A stretch of DNA of 64,000 nucleotides from positions 310,001 to 374,000 of the forward strand of contig NZ_JAESVD010000004.1 of the NCBI RefSeq assembly GCF_016765635.1. Direction: 5' to 3'. The notes under the pieces were generated by a model. The model did not search any database, was not told where the DNA came from, and saw nothing but the letters and a program-made list of their open reading frames with translations. Shown piece by piece: positions 1 to 9,061 of the stretch. A program made the position numbers and the translations under genes. How positions within the stretch are numbered: position 1 is the first letter of the stretch; every line of letters begins with the position of its first letter. This DNA comes from Shewanella schlegeliana. GTDB taxonomy: Bacteria; Pseudomonadota; Gammaproteobacteria; Enterobacterales; Shewanellaceae.

Positions 1-366
1 ATAGCGCTTAGCACTACGGTAGCTTTCCAGACAGGTTTTGAACTCCTTATCAAACAGGTCAATCAAGCTTAGCATCTCCTGATGCCTATCAGACTTATCA
101 GCAAAAAGGTAATTAGCAGGATCCCTACGACTAAGCGCCCATAGCATGATATCTAGACTCAGCTCAATAACCTCCCCGCTGGGCTGCACCAATACTGGCA
201 CGGTTCCCTTTGGTGAGGCCTCTAACAACTCGACCGGCTTGTTATCTAAACGCAACTCACGTAGCAGCACTGTTTGACCCGAAACATAGACAGCCAATCT
301 TGCCCGAATGGCATAGGGACAATTGCGTAAAGAATAAAGTATAGCGGTTGACGATATAGCACTCAT
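1..366 (-). CDS. Glutathione S-transferase-like protein, partial (C-terminus outside window)
   Basis: The first 122 residues of a minus-strand gene are visible; the rest lies beyond the left edge. The ATG is at 366-364. The protein starts with an N-terminal thioredoxin-like GST fold: a beta strand, then NCPYAIRARLA (residues 15-25), where the Cys-Pro-Tyr triad sits at the usual glutathione-binding helix, and later SPKGTVPVL (about residues 51-59), whose cis-proline element is a GST hallmark. An all-alpha segment starting near residue 75 agrees with the second GST domain. Substrate cannot be told from this part. Members usually conjugate or reduce small electrophiles with glutathione in the cytoplasm. 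It faces away from the MscS gene, so the 257-bp gap between them probably holds two promoters. Confidence 0.82.
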   Translation of the reverse strand, partial: MSAISSTAILYSLRNCPYAIRARLAVYVSGQTVLLRELRLDNKPVELLEASPKGTVPVLVQPSGEVIELSLDIMLWALSRRDPANYLFADKSDRHQEMLSLIDLFDKEFKTCLESYRSAKRY

Positions 367-623
367 GATGGCTTTATTCCTTCGCTACGAGTTCGATAAA
401 AAGCTAGCCAAATCTCTTATCAAGCAATTAAAAATGTAGAATCAGCTCAATTAAGTTTAAATCAATCTCAATCAAGTAATCTGTCCAGTATTAGCTGGCT
501 TGTTTTTTACCTATGATAACCGTAGAGTGACTTCATCATAAGTAAAAGCGGTTAAATCACTTAGTTAAGCTGATTTATTCGACTATAGAACATACACTTT
601 AGGTGCTATTTAAAGAGGGTTTC

Positions 624-1472
624 GTGGATAAACTAACCATCGCAGTGGACTTTTTATTAACCCATAAGCTTTTGCTAACGGTATTAATCATTGTTTTAAT
701 TTCAATGATTAAGCGCTTAGTGATCTCTCAAATTCGCGGTGATGTGGCGTTTTTAACTGAAGTTCAACGTAAATGGATGTCACGAACCAAGAATGGCACA
801 TTTATCTTAATCATAGTGATCTTGTTTATGCTGTGGCAGACAGAGATCAATAAGTTTGCCCTCTCCGTGACCGCTATTGCCATCGCTTTTGTTGTCGCTT
901 CGAAAGAGATTATTCTCTGTTTTACTGGTTCGATTCAAAGAGCCAGCTCACGCTCATTTGTCATTGGTGACTGGATTGAAGTAGGAAAAATATGTGGTGA
1001 GGTGATTGAACACAACCTAATGGCGACGGTTATTCAAGAGATTGACCTGCACCATGGCCAGTATCACTTCACAGGGAAAACGGCGACCCTGCCTAACAGT
1101 ATGTTCTTTAGTTATGCAGTTAAAAACCTCAACTTCATGAAGCGGTATGTCTACCACGACTTTTTTATCACTGTTGTGGAATTCGTAAACCTCTACCCAC
1201 TGTTCCCCGAGTTACACGAGAAGATTGAAGCTCACTGTGAAGATTTCATTGAAGTTGCTAAACGCTATAATGGCGTTATCGAAAAGCATGCTGGCGTGGA
1301 TTTACCTGGCTCTGAGCCCCACATCCATATTAGTAGCGGTATTAATGGCGAGCAATTTGTTCACATTATGATTTTCTGTCCTACTGAACAAGCCGTTCAT
1401 TTAGAGCAGTTAATCAGAGAAGACTTTATGATTGCCTACCATGAGGCATTTGGTAAAGAGGTAGTGCTCTAG
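624..1472 (+). CDS. Small MscS-family mechanosensitive channel protein
   Basis: A 282-residue inner-membrane protein. Two or three hydrophobic helices occupy roughly residues 5-110. They are followed by a soluble beta-rich domain carrying the MscS signature region: a hydrophobic pore-like helix (IAIAFVVASKEIILCFTGSI), then the FVIGDWIEV turn and a polar loop. Proteins of this family form stretch-activated or ligand-gated pores that release solutes on osmotic downshift. I chose the GTG at 624 because AAAGAGGG lies just upstream at 612-619; an in-frame GTG at 603 would place that motif inside the gene. The protein is close in length to MscS, but the pore helix is less Gly/Ala-rich than MscS itself, so conductance and gating are uncertain. 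It looks monocistronic. Confidence 0.85.
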   Translation: MDKLTIAVDFLLTHKLLLTVLIIVLISMIKRLVISQIRGDVAFLTEVQRKWMSRTKNGTFILIIVILFMLWQTEINKFALSVTAIAIAFVVASKEIILCFTGSIQRASSRSFVIGDWIEVGKICGEVIEHNLMATVIQEIDLHHGQYHFTGKTATLPNSMFFSYAVKNLNFMKRYVYHDFFITVVEFVNLYPLFPELHEKIEAHCEDFIEVAKRYNGVIEKHAGVDLPGSEPHIHISSGINGEQFVHIMIFCPTEQAVHLEQLIREDFMIAYHEAFGKEVVL

Positions 1473-1579
1473 TATTTTACTAAGCTAAAAAGGCATAGAC
1501 ACAACAAGGATAACATTAACACTTGTCGCCTATGCCTAATTCAATGCTCAGCGAAATCCCTAACTCAATCACTTGTCAC

Positions 1580-1807
1580 TTATTCGTGCGACCATTTGAT
1601 CTGAAACTCAATCTCTTCCTCTGAGTCGCTCCGTTCATGTTCAACACTGTATGTCGCACGCACAGGTACATACACTCGCTCACCTGCGATTTGAATCTCA
1701 AACTTTTCACCCGTCTCTAGCGAGTCAGCAAGGCGCCTTAGCTTGGCAGCAAACTCGGCATTGCTATAACCCTTTTCGATATCTCTATCAGCTTTCTTGC
1801 TCATCAT
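1580..1807 (-). CDS. Amphi-Trp domain small protein
   Basis: A 75-residue acidic protein. The C-terminus (EEEIEFQIKWSHE) has the alternating hydrophobic strand ending in Trp that defines the amphi-Trp domain. The middle holds a second strand pair (EKFEIQIAGERVYVPV), and the N-terminal helix has the usual A-x-KLRRLAD-x-LE pattern. The function of the family is unknown. No signal peptide or membrane segment is seen, so it should be cytoplasmic. Two successive ATGs begin the frame; the second (1804) is better spaced from the AAGGGG Shine-Dalgarno, so the protein may be one residue shorter. It may be co-transcribed with the exported protein upstream on the same strand (35-bp gap). Confidence 0.8.
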   Translation of the reverse strand: MMSKKADRDIEKGYSNAEFAAKLRRLADSLETGEKFEIQIAGERVYVPVRATYSVEHERSDSEEEIEFQIKWSHE

Positions 1808-1842
1808 ATCCCCTTAAAAGTTAACCTTAGGTTTACTACAAT

Positions 1843-2286
1843 CTAGTCCAGCTTCGTCCAATGTTCCTGCTCTTTTAACACACCGTCTTCGGTGCGCTGG
1901 GTACGCCACTCCTTACCTTCTATGGTATAGGTGAAAGTAAAAGACTCCCCCGCATTAACGCCGAATGAGTTTAAATATGGATATTCGGTATAATCTGTCA
2001 CTGTATATTCATAATCACCCGTTGCAGCGGCCCAAAATTCTAACGTTGGCTTAGCGTCACTACCTACATTTTTCATTGTGGTGAAACTAAAATGGTTCGC
2101 GGAGATGACTTTGATTGCGCTGAGCTTTAGATCGCTATATTCAACCCACTGGCCTTTACCATCTAGATACTTACCTGACACCAACTGCCAGCTACCAATA
2201 AAGGGATTCTCTGCCGCTTTCAAAGGCAAGCAAACGATAAAAAAGGCTAACAACACCTGGCTTAAAAATAGTGAAAATACCTTCAT
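1843..2286 (-). CDS. Exported lipocalin-like hypothetical protein
   Basis: A 147-residue protein with a clear signal peptide: Lys-2, a hydrophobic core to about residue 20, and cleavage probably after LKAA. The mature part opens with NPFIGSWQLVSG, a lipocalin-like motif (Gly-x-Trp at the first strand), and is otherwise rich in aromatic residues and predicted beta strands. A periplasmic or secreted ligand-binding barrel is a reasonable inference, but the ligand is unknown. The start is well supported by AAGGAGGC just upstream of the ATG. Confidence 0.65.
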   Translation of the reverse strand: MKVFSLFLSQVLLAFFIVCLPLKAAENPFIGSWQLVSGKYLDGKGQWVEYSDLKLSAIKVISANHFSFTTMKNVGSDAKPTLEFWAAATGDYEYTVTDYTEYPYLNSFGVNAGESFTFTYTIEGKEWRTQRTEDGVLKEQEHWTKLD

Positions 2287-2472
2287 AACGCCTCCTTGAG
2301 CTTAATGAGTCTCTTATCACTTATTAGCCTATTCACTTTCATGACAAGTCAGTACAACAAGTCGATTATGCTAATCATAAGCAAAGAAACTTCATGGTGA
2401 TTTATCCCTGATATCTAAAGAGCAATATATCTTTATATCAGTCACTTGAGAACAAAATTAATCTATAGATAT

Positions 2473-2503
2473 AAAAAAGCAGCAATAGTATTGCTGCTTT
2501 TTT
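2473..2503 (-). terminator. Rho-independent terminator after oleD
   Basis: Inverted repeat AAAAGCAGCAAT / ATTGCTGCTTTT with a very short loop, ending in a T run on the minus strand. It lies about 30 bp past the oleD stop and closes the ole cluster. The hairpin is nearly symmetrical, but no plus-strand gene ends here. Confidence 0.85.
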
Positions 2504-2533
2504 ATATCTTAGTCAGTATCAACCCAACTTTGC

Positions 2534-3637
2534 TTATTGTAAAGACGCCTTTAGCCGCTCCATCCCCTCGTCAATACTCACCAACGCTTGGTAATCTAGA
2601 TCCCGCTTAGCCGCACTAATGTCGAAATAGTGGCTCGTCGAAAGCTGCCTTGCCACAAAGCGGGTCATGATAGGCTCGTCTTGTTTACCCAATACGCTAT
2701 ATATCGACTCCAGAATGCACCCTGCCACATAGGCAAGATTGCTGGGGACTCGCTTAGTTACTGGTGGTCGATTTTTGCAGGCAAGAATTTTATTGAGCAT
2801 GGCCGCCATCGTAATGGGTTCATCATTACTCAAATAGTAAGCTTTACCCGCACAAGCTGCACGACTCGCATCTTCGCAGCAAAGCTTAAGCGCAGCCAAT
2901 ACATGGGCGTAGGCAGCATTACCCACATAGATGGTATCGACTAGTTTATCTTCCCTTCCTACTAGCTTTAGTCTGCCAGCTTCAGCGCGCTCTAGCACCC
3001 TTGGTACCAGATGAGGATCGCTTGGCCCCCAGATAAGATGCGGCCGCAGCGCTGTGGTGCCAAGAGATTTACCATTACTGAGTTTATCGCCATTGGCGCT
3101 AAGCATCATCTGCTCGGCAATCGCCTTTGACTCACCATAGAAATTGAGAAACTGCTTAGCATAGGGCGCTGACTCATCATTGCCCACCTCATCTACCCCT
3201 GCAAAGGTAACGCTCGGTGTACTGGTATAGACTAAACGCTCGATACTGCACTTTTTACAGGCAGCGATGATATGACGCGCGCCATCAATATTGGGGGAAA
3301 AATAGCTCTGCTTACTGCCCCACACACCCGCTTTGGATGCCACATGAAACACAACATCACAGCCTTGCATCGCATCAAGTAGAGCTTGCTCATCGGCAAT
3401 ATCCCCTTTGACCATCTCTACGCCCATGGCGCTTAACTCGGAGTATTGGCCACGTGCAAAGCCTGTCACCTTTATCCCAGCGGCTAATAGCCGTTCACAG
3501 ATAGCTTTACCTAAAAAGCCGCCCGCTCCGGTCACAAAGGCGTGATTGACCTTTTGCTTCAAGGCCAACAGCGCGGCCTGCTCTTGGGGTAAAAAATCTG
3601 CAAGCATAGGAGCGTGATTCTTGTTAGCTAATGACAA
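2534..3637 (-). CDS. oleD: OleD, NAD(P)-dependent 2-alkyl-3-oxoalkanoate reductase
   Basis: A 367-residue extended short-chain dehydrogenase. It reduces the 2-alkyl-3-ketoacid made by OleA to the beta-hydroxy acid used by OleC. The Rossmann motif VTGAGGFLGKAICERL is near residue 36, and the catalytic Tyr-x3-Lys appears as FYGESK near residue 168. The start is a TTG: the AAGGAG ribosome site is formed by the last codons of oleC, and only six bases separate the oleC stop from it, so translation is probably coupled. A downstream ATG (residue 11) lacks a ribosome site. As the last gene of the cluster it is followed by a strong terminator. Identification rests on the A-B-C-D gene set more than on this protein alone. 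Confidence 0.92.
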   Translation of the reverse strand: MSLANKNHAPMLADFLPQEQAALLALKQKVNHAFVTGAGGFLGKAICERLLAAGIKVTGFARGQYSELSAMGVEMVKGDIADEQALLDAMQGCDVVFHVASKAGVWGSKQSYFSPNIDGARHIIAACKKCSIERLVYTSTPSVTFAGVDEVGNDESAPYAKQFLNFYGESKAIAEQMMLSANGDKLSNGKSLGTTALRPHLIWGPSDPHLVPRVLERAEAGRLKLVGREDKLVDTIYVGNAAYAHVLAALKLCCEDASRAACAGKAYYLSNDEPITMAAMLNKILACKNRPPVTKRVPSNLAYVAGCILESIYSVLGKQDEPIMTRFVARQLSTSHYFDISAAKRDLDYQALVSIDEGMERLKASLQ

Positions 3638-3643
3638 AGTGAA

Positions 3644-5365
3644 CTACTCCTTGATCTGCTTTTGCGCCCAAACGGCTAACTTTTCACGGAAAATCTTAGC
3701 GTTATGACGAATATCGACTGGAAAATCGGGATGAATGAGGAAACGCTCTATACCTTGAGTCTGCGCATGCTGATCGGCAATCGCCCTTAGTTCACTGTAA
3801 AGCTGACTTGAGAGCGAGCAAGCAACAGACTGTTTAAGCTCGATACAGATAAGTGGCGTCACCTTGCCCGCCACTTTTACGCCCACTAAGGCGCTACGTT
3901 TCACATCGCTATGGGTATTAAAGATTCGCTCACAGGGAATAGAGTAATAACGTTTAGCTGGGTTATTAGTTGTAGGTGAAGCATCCGCATCGACGCGGTG
4001 AGCCTTACGGCCGCACATCCACAGTAAGCCATCACTATCTAGATAACCTAAGTCGCCCATACGGTGGCGTATTTGGCTACCATCGTTAATTTTGGCCACT
4101 CTAGTCGCGCTATCTCGCTGATAATAACTGCGACTCACCATAGGGCCTTTAACGACAATTTCACCGATTGTATTAACGGGTAGGGCTAAGCTGTCATCCC
4201 AAGTGCTGATAGGTTGCTCATCGATATCGATGATAGCAATATCCACTCCATCAATGGCTTTACCTACACAAATTCCACCGCCGTTATCAGTCACAGCGGT
4301 TGTATCAAACATTGCCTTACTGCCAATTTTACTTAAGGGTAAAGATTCTGTCGCGCCGTAAGAATTGAGGACTTCTACATCCTCATTAAGCATCTGACTG
4401 AAGCGTTTAATCGATGAGATGGTCGCTGGCGCACCGGCGGAGATCACCCGCTGGATACTCGTCAGTTTATGCTGCCTTGCTTCCCCCGCCGCCCCGAGAC
4501 GCTCTATCAACGCAGGGTTCACAAACATATTGCTGCACTGGTATTTTTCGATAGCGGCAAAAATAAACTCAGGGTTGGCGGTAATCGGCTTACTCGCGTC
4601 CATATCGGGCACGATAGATGCCATGCCTAAAGCTGGGCCAAACAGTGAAAAAAGTGGGAAAGTGGCTAAGTCACGCTCGCCCGGCTTAATAGCATAATCA
4701 TGTTTAAGCGCGGTGATTTGCGCCTCAAACATCTTATGGGAATAGACTACGCCCTTGGGGGTGCCTGTACTGCCACTGGTAAATAAAATTGCCGCCATGG
4801 CATCTTTATCGAGCCACTGCATCTTAAATGGAACAGTGGTTTGCGACCTGTTCGCTTTCAATAGGGTCTCTAGGCTAATTGCGCCAGTCAATGCCTGAGC
4901 GAGCGCACTGCCCCCCACATTGATTAAGTGCTTAACCGTAGGTTTGCCCCAGCCAAAGAGCCGTCTGGCGATATGGGCTTTGGGGATCCCGATAAAGGCG
5001 TCAGGCTTTGCCTCAATAAAACACTGCTTAAGGTTTTTAACGCCCATACCTGGGTCGACCAAGATAGGCACTATGCCTGCCTTAAAGAGTGCGAAGGTTA
5101 AGCAGAAAAAATCGATGCTAGGAGTGACCATCAATACCGCTTTCATGCCAGGCGTTAAACCATGGCTGATAAGCGCGCTAGCCAGCTCATCGCTTTTAGT
5201 ATTAAGGGTCTGAAAGTCCATCTCTTGGTAGCGTAAAGCCGTTGTCGATTTGCCATTGGCTTGCTGTACGGCAACGGCAAGTGAGTCAGGGATAGTCTTG
5301 GCGGCACTAACTAAATGACGGCACAAATTTGCGCCGTCACTGTTTTCAATCAACTGACAGACCAT
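3644..5365 (-). CDS. oleC: OleC, AMP-dependent beta-lactone synthetase
   Basis: A 573-residue member of the acyl-adenylating (ANL) superfamily. OleC converts the beta-hydroxy acid from OleD into a beta-lactone in an ATP-dependent step. The phosphate-binding loop is [13 protein letters not shown] near residue 195. The NSYGATES motif follows near residue 335, and the hinge region [23 protein letters not shown] is near 432. The C-terminal region ends with a [14 protein letters not shown] stretch that would carry the A10-type lysine. The ATG at 5365 lies five bases after the oleB stop; a TTG directly in front is also in frame. It is packed between oleB and oleD on one transcript. Confidence 0.93.
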   Translation of the reverse strand: MVCQLIENSDGANLCRHLVSAAKTIPDSLAVAVQQANGKSTTALRYQEMDFQTLNTKSDELASALISHGLTPGMKAVLMVTPSIDFFCLTFALFKAGIVPILVDPGMGVKNLKQCFIEAKPDAFIGIPKAHIARRLFGWGKPTVKHLINVGGSALAQALTGAISLETLLKANRSQTTVPFKMQWLDKDAMAAILFTSGSTGTPKGVVYSHKMFEAQITALKHDYAIKPGERDLATFPLFSLFGPALGMASIVPDMDASKPITANPEFIFAAIEKYQCSNMFVNPALIERLGAAGEARQHKLTSIQRVISAGAPATISSIKRFSQMLNEDVEVLNSYGATESLPLSKIGSKAMFDTTAVTDNGGGICVGKAIDGVDIAIIDIDEQPISTWDDSLALPVNTIGEIVVKGPMVSRSYYQRDSATRVAKINDGSQIRHRMGDLGYLDSDGLLWMCGRKAHRVDADASPTTNNPAKRYYSIPCERIFNTHSDVKRSALVGVKVAGKVTPLICIELKQSVACSLSSQLYSELRAIADQHAQTQGIERFLIHPDFPVDIRHNAKIFREKLAVWAQKQIKE

Positions 5366-5370
5366 CAAGT

Positions 5371-6276
5371 TTACGCCACCGATTCTGTAGCAGTTGGCTT
5401 ATCACTTTTGGTCATAAAGGCTTTAATGTGAGCAATCACCTCATCGCTGGCATCTTCAAGAATATAGTGACCACAATCGCTAAACTCATGCACTTCGGCG
5501 TGGGGCATTCTCTGCTTCCACTCAGTCAGAAAGTGCTTATCGAAGACAAAGTCTTGCAGGCCCCAACAGATCACTGTCGGTATATCTTGAAATTGGCTTA
5601 GACTCGCCGCGATATCTGACACCAGTTCATAGTTACGGTCGCCCGGCTTTAACGGAATATCCTGCACAAAACGTAATGTAGAGATACGGTTTGCCCAAGA
5701 GTTAAACGGCGCAACATAGGCTTCGCGAATATCTTTGTGCATAGGCTTACGCTTCACGCCCACATAGGATGCCGCCGATGAAAAAGCGTTAAAGCCACGT
5801 ACTAAGAATGTACCCAGCATGGTATTACGACAGATAGATAACGCCCATGGAAACGGCTTACTGGCAGGAAGATGAAATGCACAGGTATTGAGGATCACTA
5901 AACGCTTTATGCGTTCAGGGTAACGGGCCGCATAACCCATACCTATCATGCCGCCCCAGTCATGTACCACTAGGGTGATGTTCTCTTTCACATCTAAGTG
6001 TTCGAGTAAGGCTTCCAAATCATCGATACGATTCTTTAGGGTATAGTCATAACCGCTGTCATCGGGCTTATCAGATAAACCACAGCCAATATGATCAGGC
6101 ACAATACATTGATGCTTATCGCTAAGGGCGCTAATGAGATTACGGTAATAAAAAGACCAGCTAGGGTTACCGTGAACCATAACCACAGGCTCGCCTTGGC
6201 CTTCATTCACGTATTGAAGCTTGTTACCATTTCTATCTAAATAATTGCGCTTAAACGGGTGCAGGGTGTCTAGCAT
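5371..6276 (-). CDS. oleB: OleB, beta-lactone decarboxylase (alpha/beta hydrolase)
   Basis: About 301 residues of alpha/beta-hydrolase fold related to haloalkane dehalogenases. OleB decarboxylates the beta-lactone to the final cis-olefin. [12 protein letters not shown] near residue 35 is the oxyanion/halide-binding motif. VVHDWGG holds the nucleophilic Asp of the Asp-His pair, and CGHYILEDA near the C-terminus holds the catalytic His. The ATG at 6276 has AGGA eight bases upstream; an in-frame ATG at 6291 is an alternative. Its stop is five bases from oleC. A terminator-like hairpin separates it from oleA. Confidence 0.92.
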   Translation of the reverse strand: MLDTLHPFKRNYLDRNGNKLQYVNEGQGEPVVMVHGNPSWSFYYRNLISALSDKHQCIVPDHIGCGLSDKPDDSGYDYTLKNRIDDLEALLEHLDVKENITLVVHDWGGMIGMGYAARYPERIKRLVILNTCAFHLPASKPFPWALSICRNTMLGTFLVRGFNAFSSAASYVGVKRKPMHKDIREAYVAPFNSWANRISTLRFVQDIPLKPGDRNYELVSDIAASLSQFQDIPTVICWGLQDFVFDKHFLTEWKQRMPHAEVHEFSDCGHYILEDASDEVIAHIKAFMTKSDKPTATESVA

Positions 6277-6331
6277 GACGTGTCCTATCATTCTTATCTT
6301 TTAACGTGTAACTGTGTGGGTTGAGAACATT

Positions 6332-6360
6332 AAAAAGCCTACGCCGACAAGCGTAGGCTA
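6332..6360 (-). terminator. Terminator-like hairpin between oleA and oleB
   Basis: A perfect 9-bp stem (AGCCTACGC / GCGTAGGCT), 6-nt loop, then TTTTTA on the minus strand. It starts right after the oleA stop and lies before oleB. By sequence it is a full intrinsic terminator, so it should reduce read-through from oleA into oleBCD. Confidence 0.85.
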
Positions 6361-6367
6361 ATTAGCA

Positions 6368-7417
6368 TTACCACTTAAGCCCCAACATCATGCAGTTTAA
6401 ACCACTGCCTATGCCTAAGAAGCTCACTTGATCACCACGTTTCAAGAAACCTTGATCGTGGGCCATTGCAGCTGTAACAGGCAGTGAAACCGTGCCCATA
6501 TTGCCAAGCAGCTTATAGGTTGGAAACTCTTTCTCTTCGGGGATATTCAGTGCGCTTAACACGTTACGACGGTTCGATGCGCCCACCTGATGACAGATCA
6601 CTTTGTCGACCTGCTCCACCAGCCAGTTGCGCTGTTCAAGGAAGTGACTCCAAGTATGACGCGCAAGCTCAACGCCCTCTTTTAACAAGGCCACACCATT
6701 AGTACGCATAAACTCACGGTATAGTTGTGGACCCGCTTCTTCTAGGCCCCATTGACACAAGTCATAATGTTCGGGAGCGGATAGGTGACTGGCACCCAGT
6801 AGCTGATGCTCTCGATTGCCCTTGAGATTTAAGCTACCGTCGGTTAGCAAAACTGCCACTGCACCTGAGCCACCAGTTAGGGTCGCTAACGACTGAGCAT
6901 AGTTTTGCATCGTCGGTTCGGCCAGCATCTTATCGATAGTGATATCGACGATATGACGTGCAGATTCGCATGACACTACTAGACCCGCTTTAATCTGACC
7001 AAGCTCGATACGGTTGGCGATATCTAAAATACCCGATAACACACCTAGGCAGGCATTACTGATATCGTAAATGGCGGTATCTTTAGAAACACCAAGCTTA
7101 GCCGCAATACGACATGCCGTCGCAGGCTCGTGTTGATCTCGGCAAACGCCAGTATAGACTACGGCGCCTAAATCGCTGATCTGTACGCCTGTTTCATCGA
7201 TAGCTTTATGAGCCGCCGCTAAGGCGCCATCGGATAAACGATGTCCTTTAGGCCACCAGCGTCTTTCATGGATCCCTGTTAAGGTAGCAAGTTGCCCCAT
7301 CGGAATACGAAACTTTTGGTATAAAGGCGCTAAACGAGACTCTAACTCCGAAGTCGACACAACTTCAGGCGCCAGCTCGTAGGCCATACTATTAATAAAA
7401 ACGCGGGAATATTTCAT
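6368..7417 (-). CDS. oleA: OleA, thiolase-family acyl-CoA condensing enzyme
   Basis: A 349-residue thiolase-superfamily enzyme of the KAS III type. OleA joins two fatty acyl-CoAs head to head to a 2-alkyl-3-ketoacid, the first committed step of olefin synthesis. In Shewanella the known product is a C31 polyunsaturated hydrocarbon. The catalytic Cys is in SNACLGVLSG near residue 123. The His is in VICHQVGASN near residue 285, and the Asn is in LLGNMGTVS near residue 315. Tyr-, Arg- and Lys-rich start (MKYSRVFINS) matches other OleA proteins. It is the first gene of the ole cluster and is followed by its own hairpin terminator. Confidence 0.94.
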   Translation of the reverse strand: MKYSRVFINSMAYELAPEVVSTSELESRLAPLYQKFRIPMGQLATLTGIHERRWWPKGHRLSDGALAAAHKAIDETGVQISDLGAVVYTGVCRDQHEPATACRIAAKLGVSKDTAIYDISNACLGVLSGILDIANRIELGQIKAGLVVSCESARHIVDITIDKMLAEPTMQNYAQSLATLTGGSGAVAVLLTDGSLNLKGNREHQLLGASHLSAPEHYDLCQWGLEEAGPQLYREFMRTNGVALLKEGVELARHTWSHFLEQRNWLVEQVDKVICHQVGASNRRNVLSALNIPEEKEFPTYKLLGNMGTVSLPVTAAMAHDQGFLKRGDQVSFLGIGSGLNCMMLGLKW

Positions 7418-7521
7418 GAAACTGCTTTTAGTCGCTCACAAGATTGGCCGATTGACGGCCTATCGAGATAATTATTTATTATTAACCAGCCATTTGAGCA
7501 AGAAAAAGCCGATGATTCAAT

Positions 7522-7547
7522 AAAAAACCTCATTGCTGAGGCGTTTT
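7522..7547 (-). terminator. Probable terminator downstream of the methyltransferase gene
   Basis: On the minus strand GCCTCA-GCAA-TGAGG is followed by six T. It lies about 130 bp past the methyltransferase stop, in the 260-bp gap before oleA, and would insulate the ole cluster from upstream transcription. Confidence 0.65.
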
Positions 7548-7677
7548 AATCCAACCTATCATCGGCTTGACTTAGAAAATGGTGTTACTCTGGTCACGGA
7601 TTCAATCACAGCTAACTTAATTACAACTTAATAAACAATTTGTTACGGGAAGATTAAATTAAGCTGACTCATATTTT

Positions 7678-8958
7678 CTATTTAAATGCATGAATTAGTG
7701 CATTTCGCGGCGTAATACTGTTTGAACAAAATTCACTCAGCTTAACCCGGTAACCTTGCTCCTCAAGAAAACAGACTCTATCTAGCAGCAGCCACTGCTC
7801 CAGTAACGCTCTAAAAAGGTGCGCCACTAAATCGATGCGCCTCGTTAAACGCTGACGTTGCTCGCCGATAAGCAGATATTCTTGCCAATCTATATTGAGC
7901 GGTAAACTCACGCCTTTAGCATCGGCAGCCCAATGACAAAAATCTTCAAAGCTCGCATTTAACTGGCTCTGCTTAATCGCGGGCACAGGAAGATATTCAT
8001 CACAACCGCGTACCTTACGCTGCAACGCATCGAAACCTAGACGCCATGCCATCTCCTGCAGTCGATATGCCTTGTGCTTATCGTTAGCAATAACACTTTG
8101 CTGCAACGGAAGCTGCAGATCGGCACGGCTTAAGATAAGCGCACTAGCCTTAGCCACGCTTGATAGCGGCAGATAATGCTTAGCCTGAATTAAGTGGTAA
8201 CAACAAGGAGAGATCACCAGTTGCTTGGTACCAGCATGACTAGCATGTTTTAGTAATGTCACGTGTAGATCGCCACAGGCATGTAACGCCACCGCGAGCT
8301 GCTCTGTATGTAACTGCTCACTTTGCCCTGCAAACGCATCGGCGCAAATAAAGGTTTGCGGCAGCTTCCACTTAGCCGCGAACAGCTCTCCGGCGTCACA
8401 GAGGCTTTGCTGCCACTCAAGACTTACTACCTCACGTTGATGCGCTTTGGCAATCAGGCGGCCTAAATGGCCTTTCCCCGCACACCACTCCAGCACCGAG
8501 GTGTTATCACGAGGCAGCTTCGCCACAAAGGCATTTATCTGCTGCCACTTACGCCCTTTAATATGGGCGCTAAAATGCGGTTCATCCTCTAACGACAGCA
8601 ACATTGGAGACTCTGAGGCTGACTCAGGCACCGCTTCATTTTTAGCTGACTCACCAATAGCCGAAAGAGACAATAACGCTAAGGGCCACTGCAGACCTTG
8701 AGCATCGAGATCTGCAGCCAACGCAGGCAACAATGCTTCATTAAGGTTATTTTGGCATGCATCAATCTGCTCTAGTGAGTCATCACTAAGCTGCCAGACC
8801 GTAGCGGCCAAATTGGGAAAAGCATCGCTCCACGGCAGCTGCTCACACTCAAAGCTGCGGCTACGCCACAACGGCTGACTTTGGGTCAACATTGCGTCTA
8901 TCTGTTTAAGGCGCTGCGCTGCGCTCAAGCTCGAGGTTTGTTCTGAAGTTAAAGTCAT
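7678..8958 (-). CDS. SAM-dependent methyltransferase (Methyltransf_32 / GSTCD-like)
   Basis: A 426-residue cytoplasmic protein. The central methyltransferase core begins with VLEWCAGKGHLGRLIA (near residue 160), the glycine-rich SAM-binding motif I. It is followed by VVSLEWQQ (acidic residue for the ribose), then LAVALHACGDLH and LVISPCCYHL. The LHACGDL and PCCYH elements are typical of the group containing the methyltransferase-like domain of human GSTCD. The roughly 130-residue N-terminal region has no recognised domain and is Leu/Gln/Ala-rich. Substrate is unknown. It is a single gene, closed by its own terminator. Confidence 0.75.
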   Translation of the reverse strand: MTLTSEQTSSLSAAQRLKQIDAMLTQSQPLWRSRSFECEQLPWSDAFPNLAATVWQLSDDSLEQIDACQNNLNEALLPALAADLDAQGLQWPLALLSLSAIGESAKNEAVPESASESPMLLSLEDEPHFSAHIKGRKWQQINAFVAKLPRDNTSVLEWCAGKGHLGRLIAKAHQREVVSLEWQQSLCDAGELFAAKWKLPQTFICADAFAGQSEQLHTEQLAVALHACGDLHVTLLKHASHAGTKQLVISPCCYHLIQAKHYLPLSSVAKASALILSRADLQLPLQQSVIANDKHKAYRLQEMAWRLGFDALQRKVRGCDEYLPVPAIKQSQLNASFEDFCHWAADAKGVSLPLNIDWQEYLLIGEQRQRLTRRIDLVAHLFRALLEQWLLLDRVCFLEEQGYRVKLSEFCSNSITPRNALIHAFK

Positions 8959-9009
8959 CTTTTAGTCATTTACGGTTACAGCATAGTGCTATTAAAGCCA
9001 CGAAAAAAA

Positions 9010-9031
9010 CGGGCACCTTGATAGGTGCCCG
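9010..9031 (-). terminator. Rho-independent terminator after the 9062-10240 gene
   Basis: Perfect 7-bp stem GGGCACC / GGTGCCC with a 6-nt loop. Seven T follow on the minus strand. It is about 30 bp past the stop of the double-anchored lipoprotein gene. Confidence 0.85.
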
Positions 9032-9061
9032 CTAGTTTAACATGTCATGGTCTATATTCGT

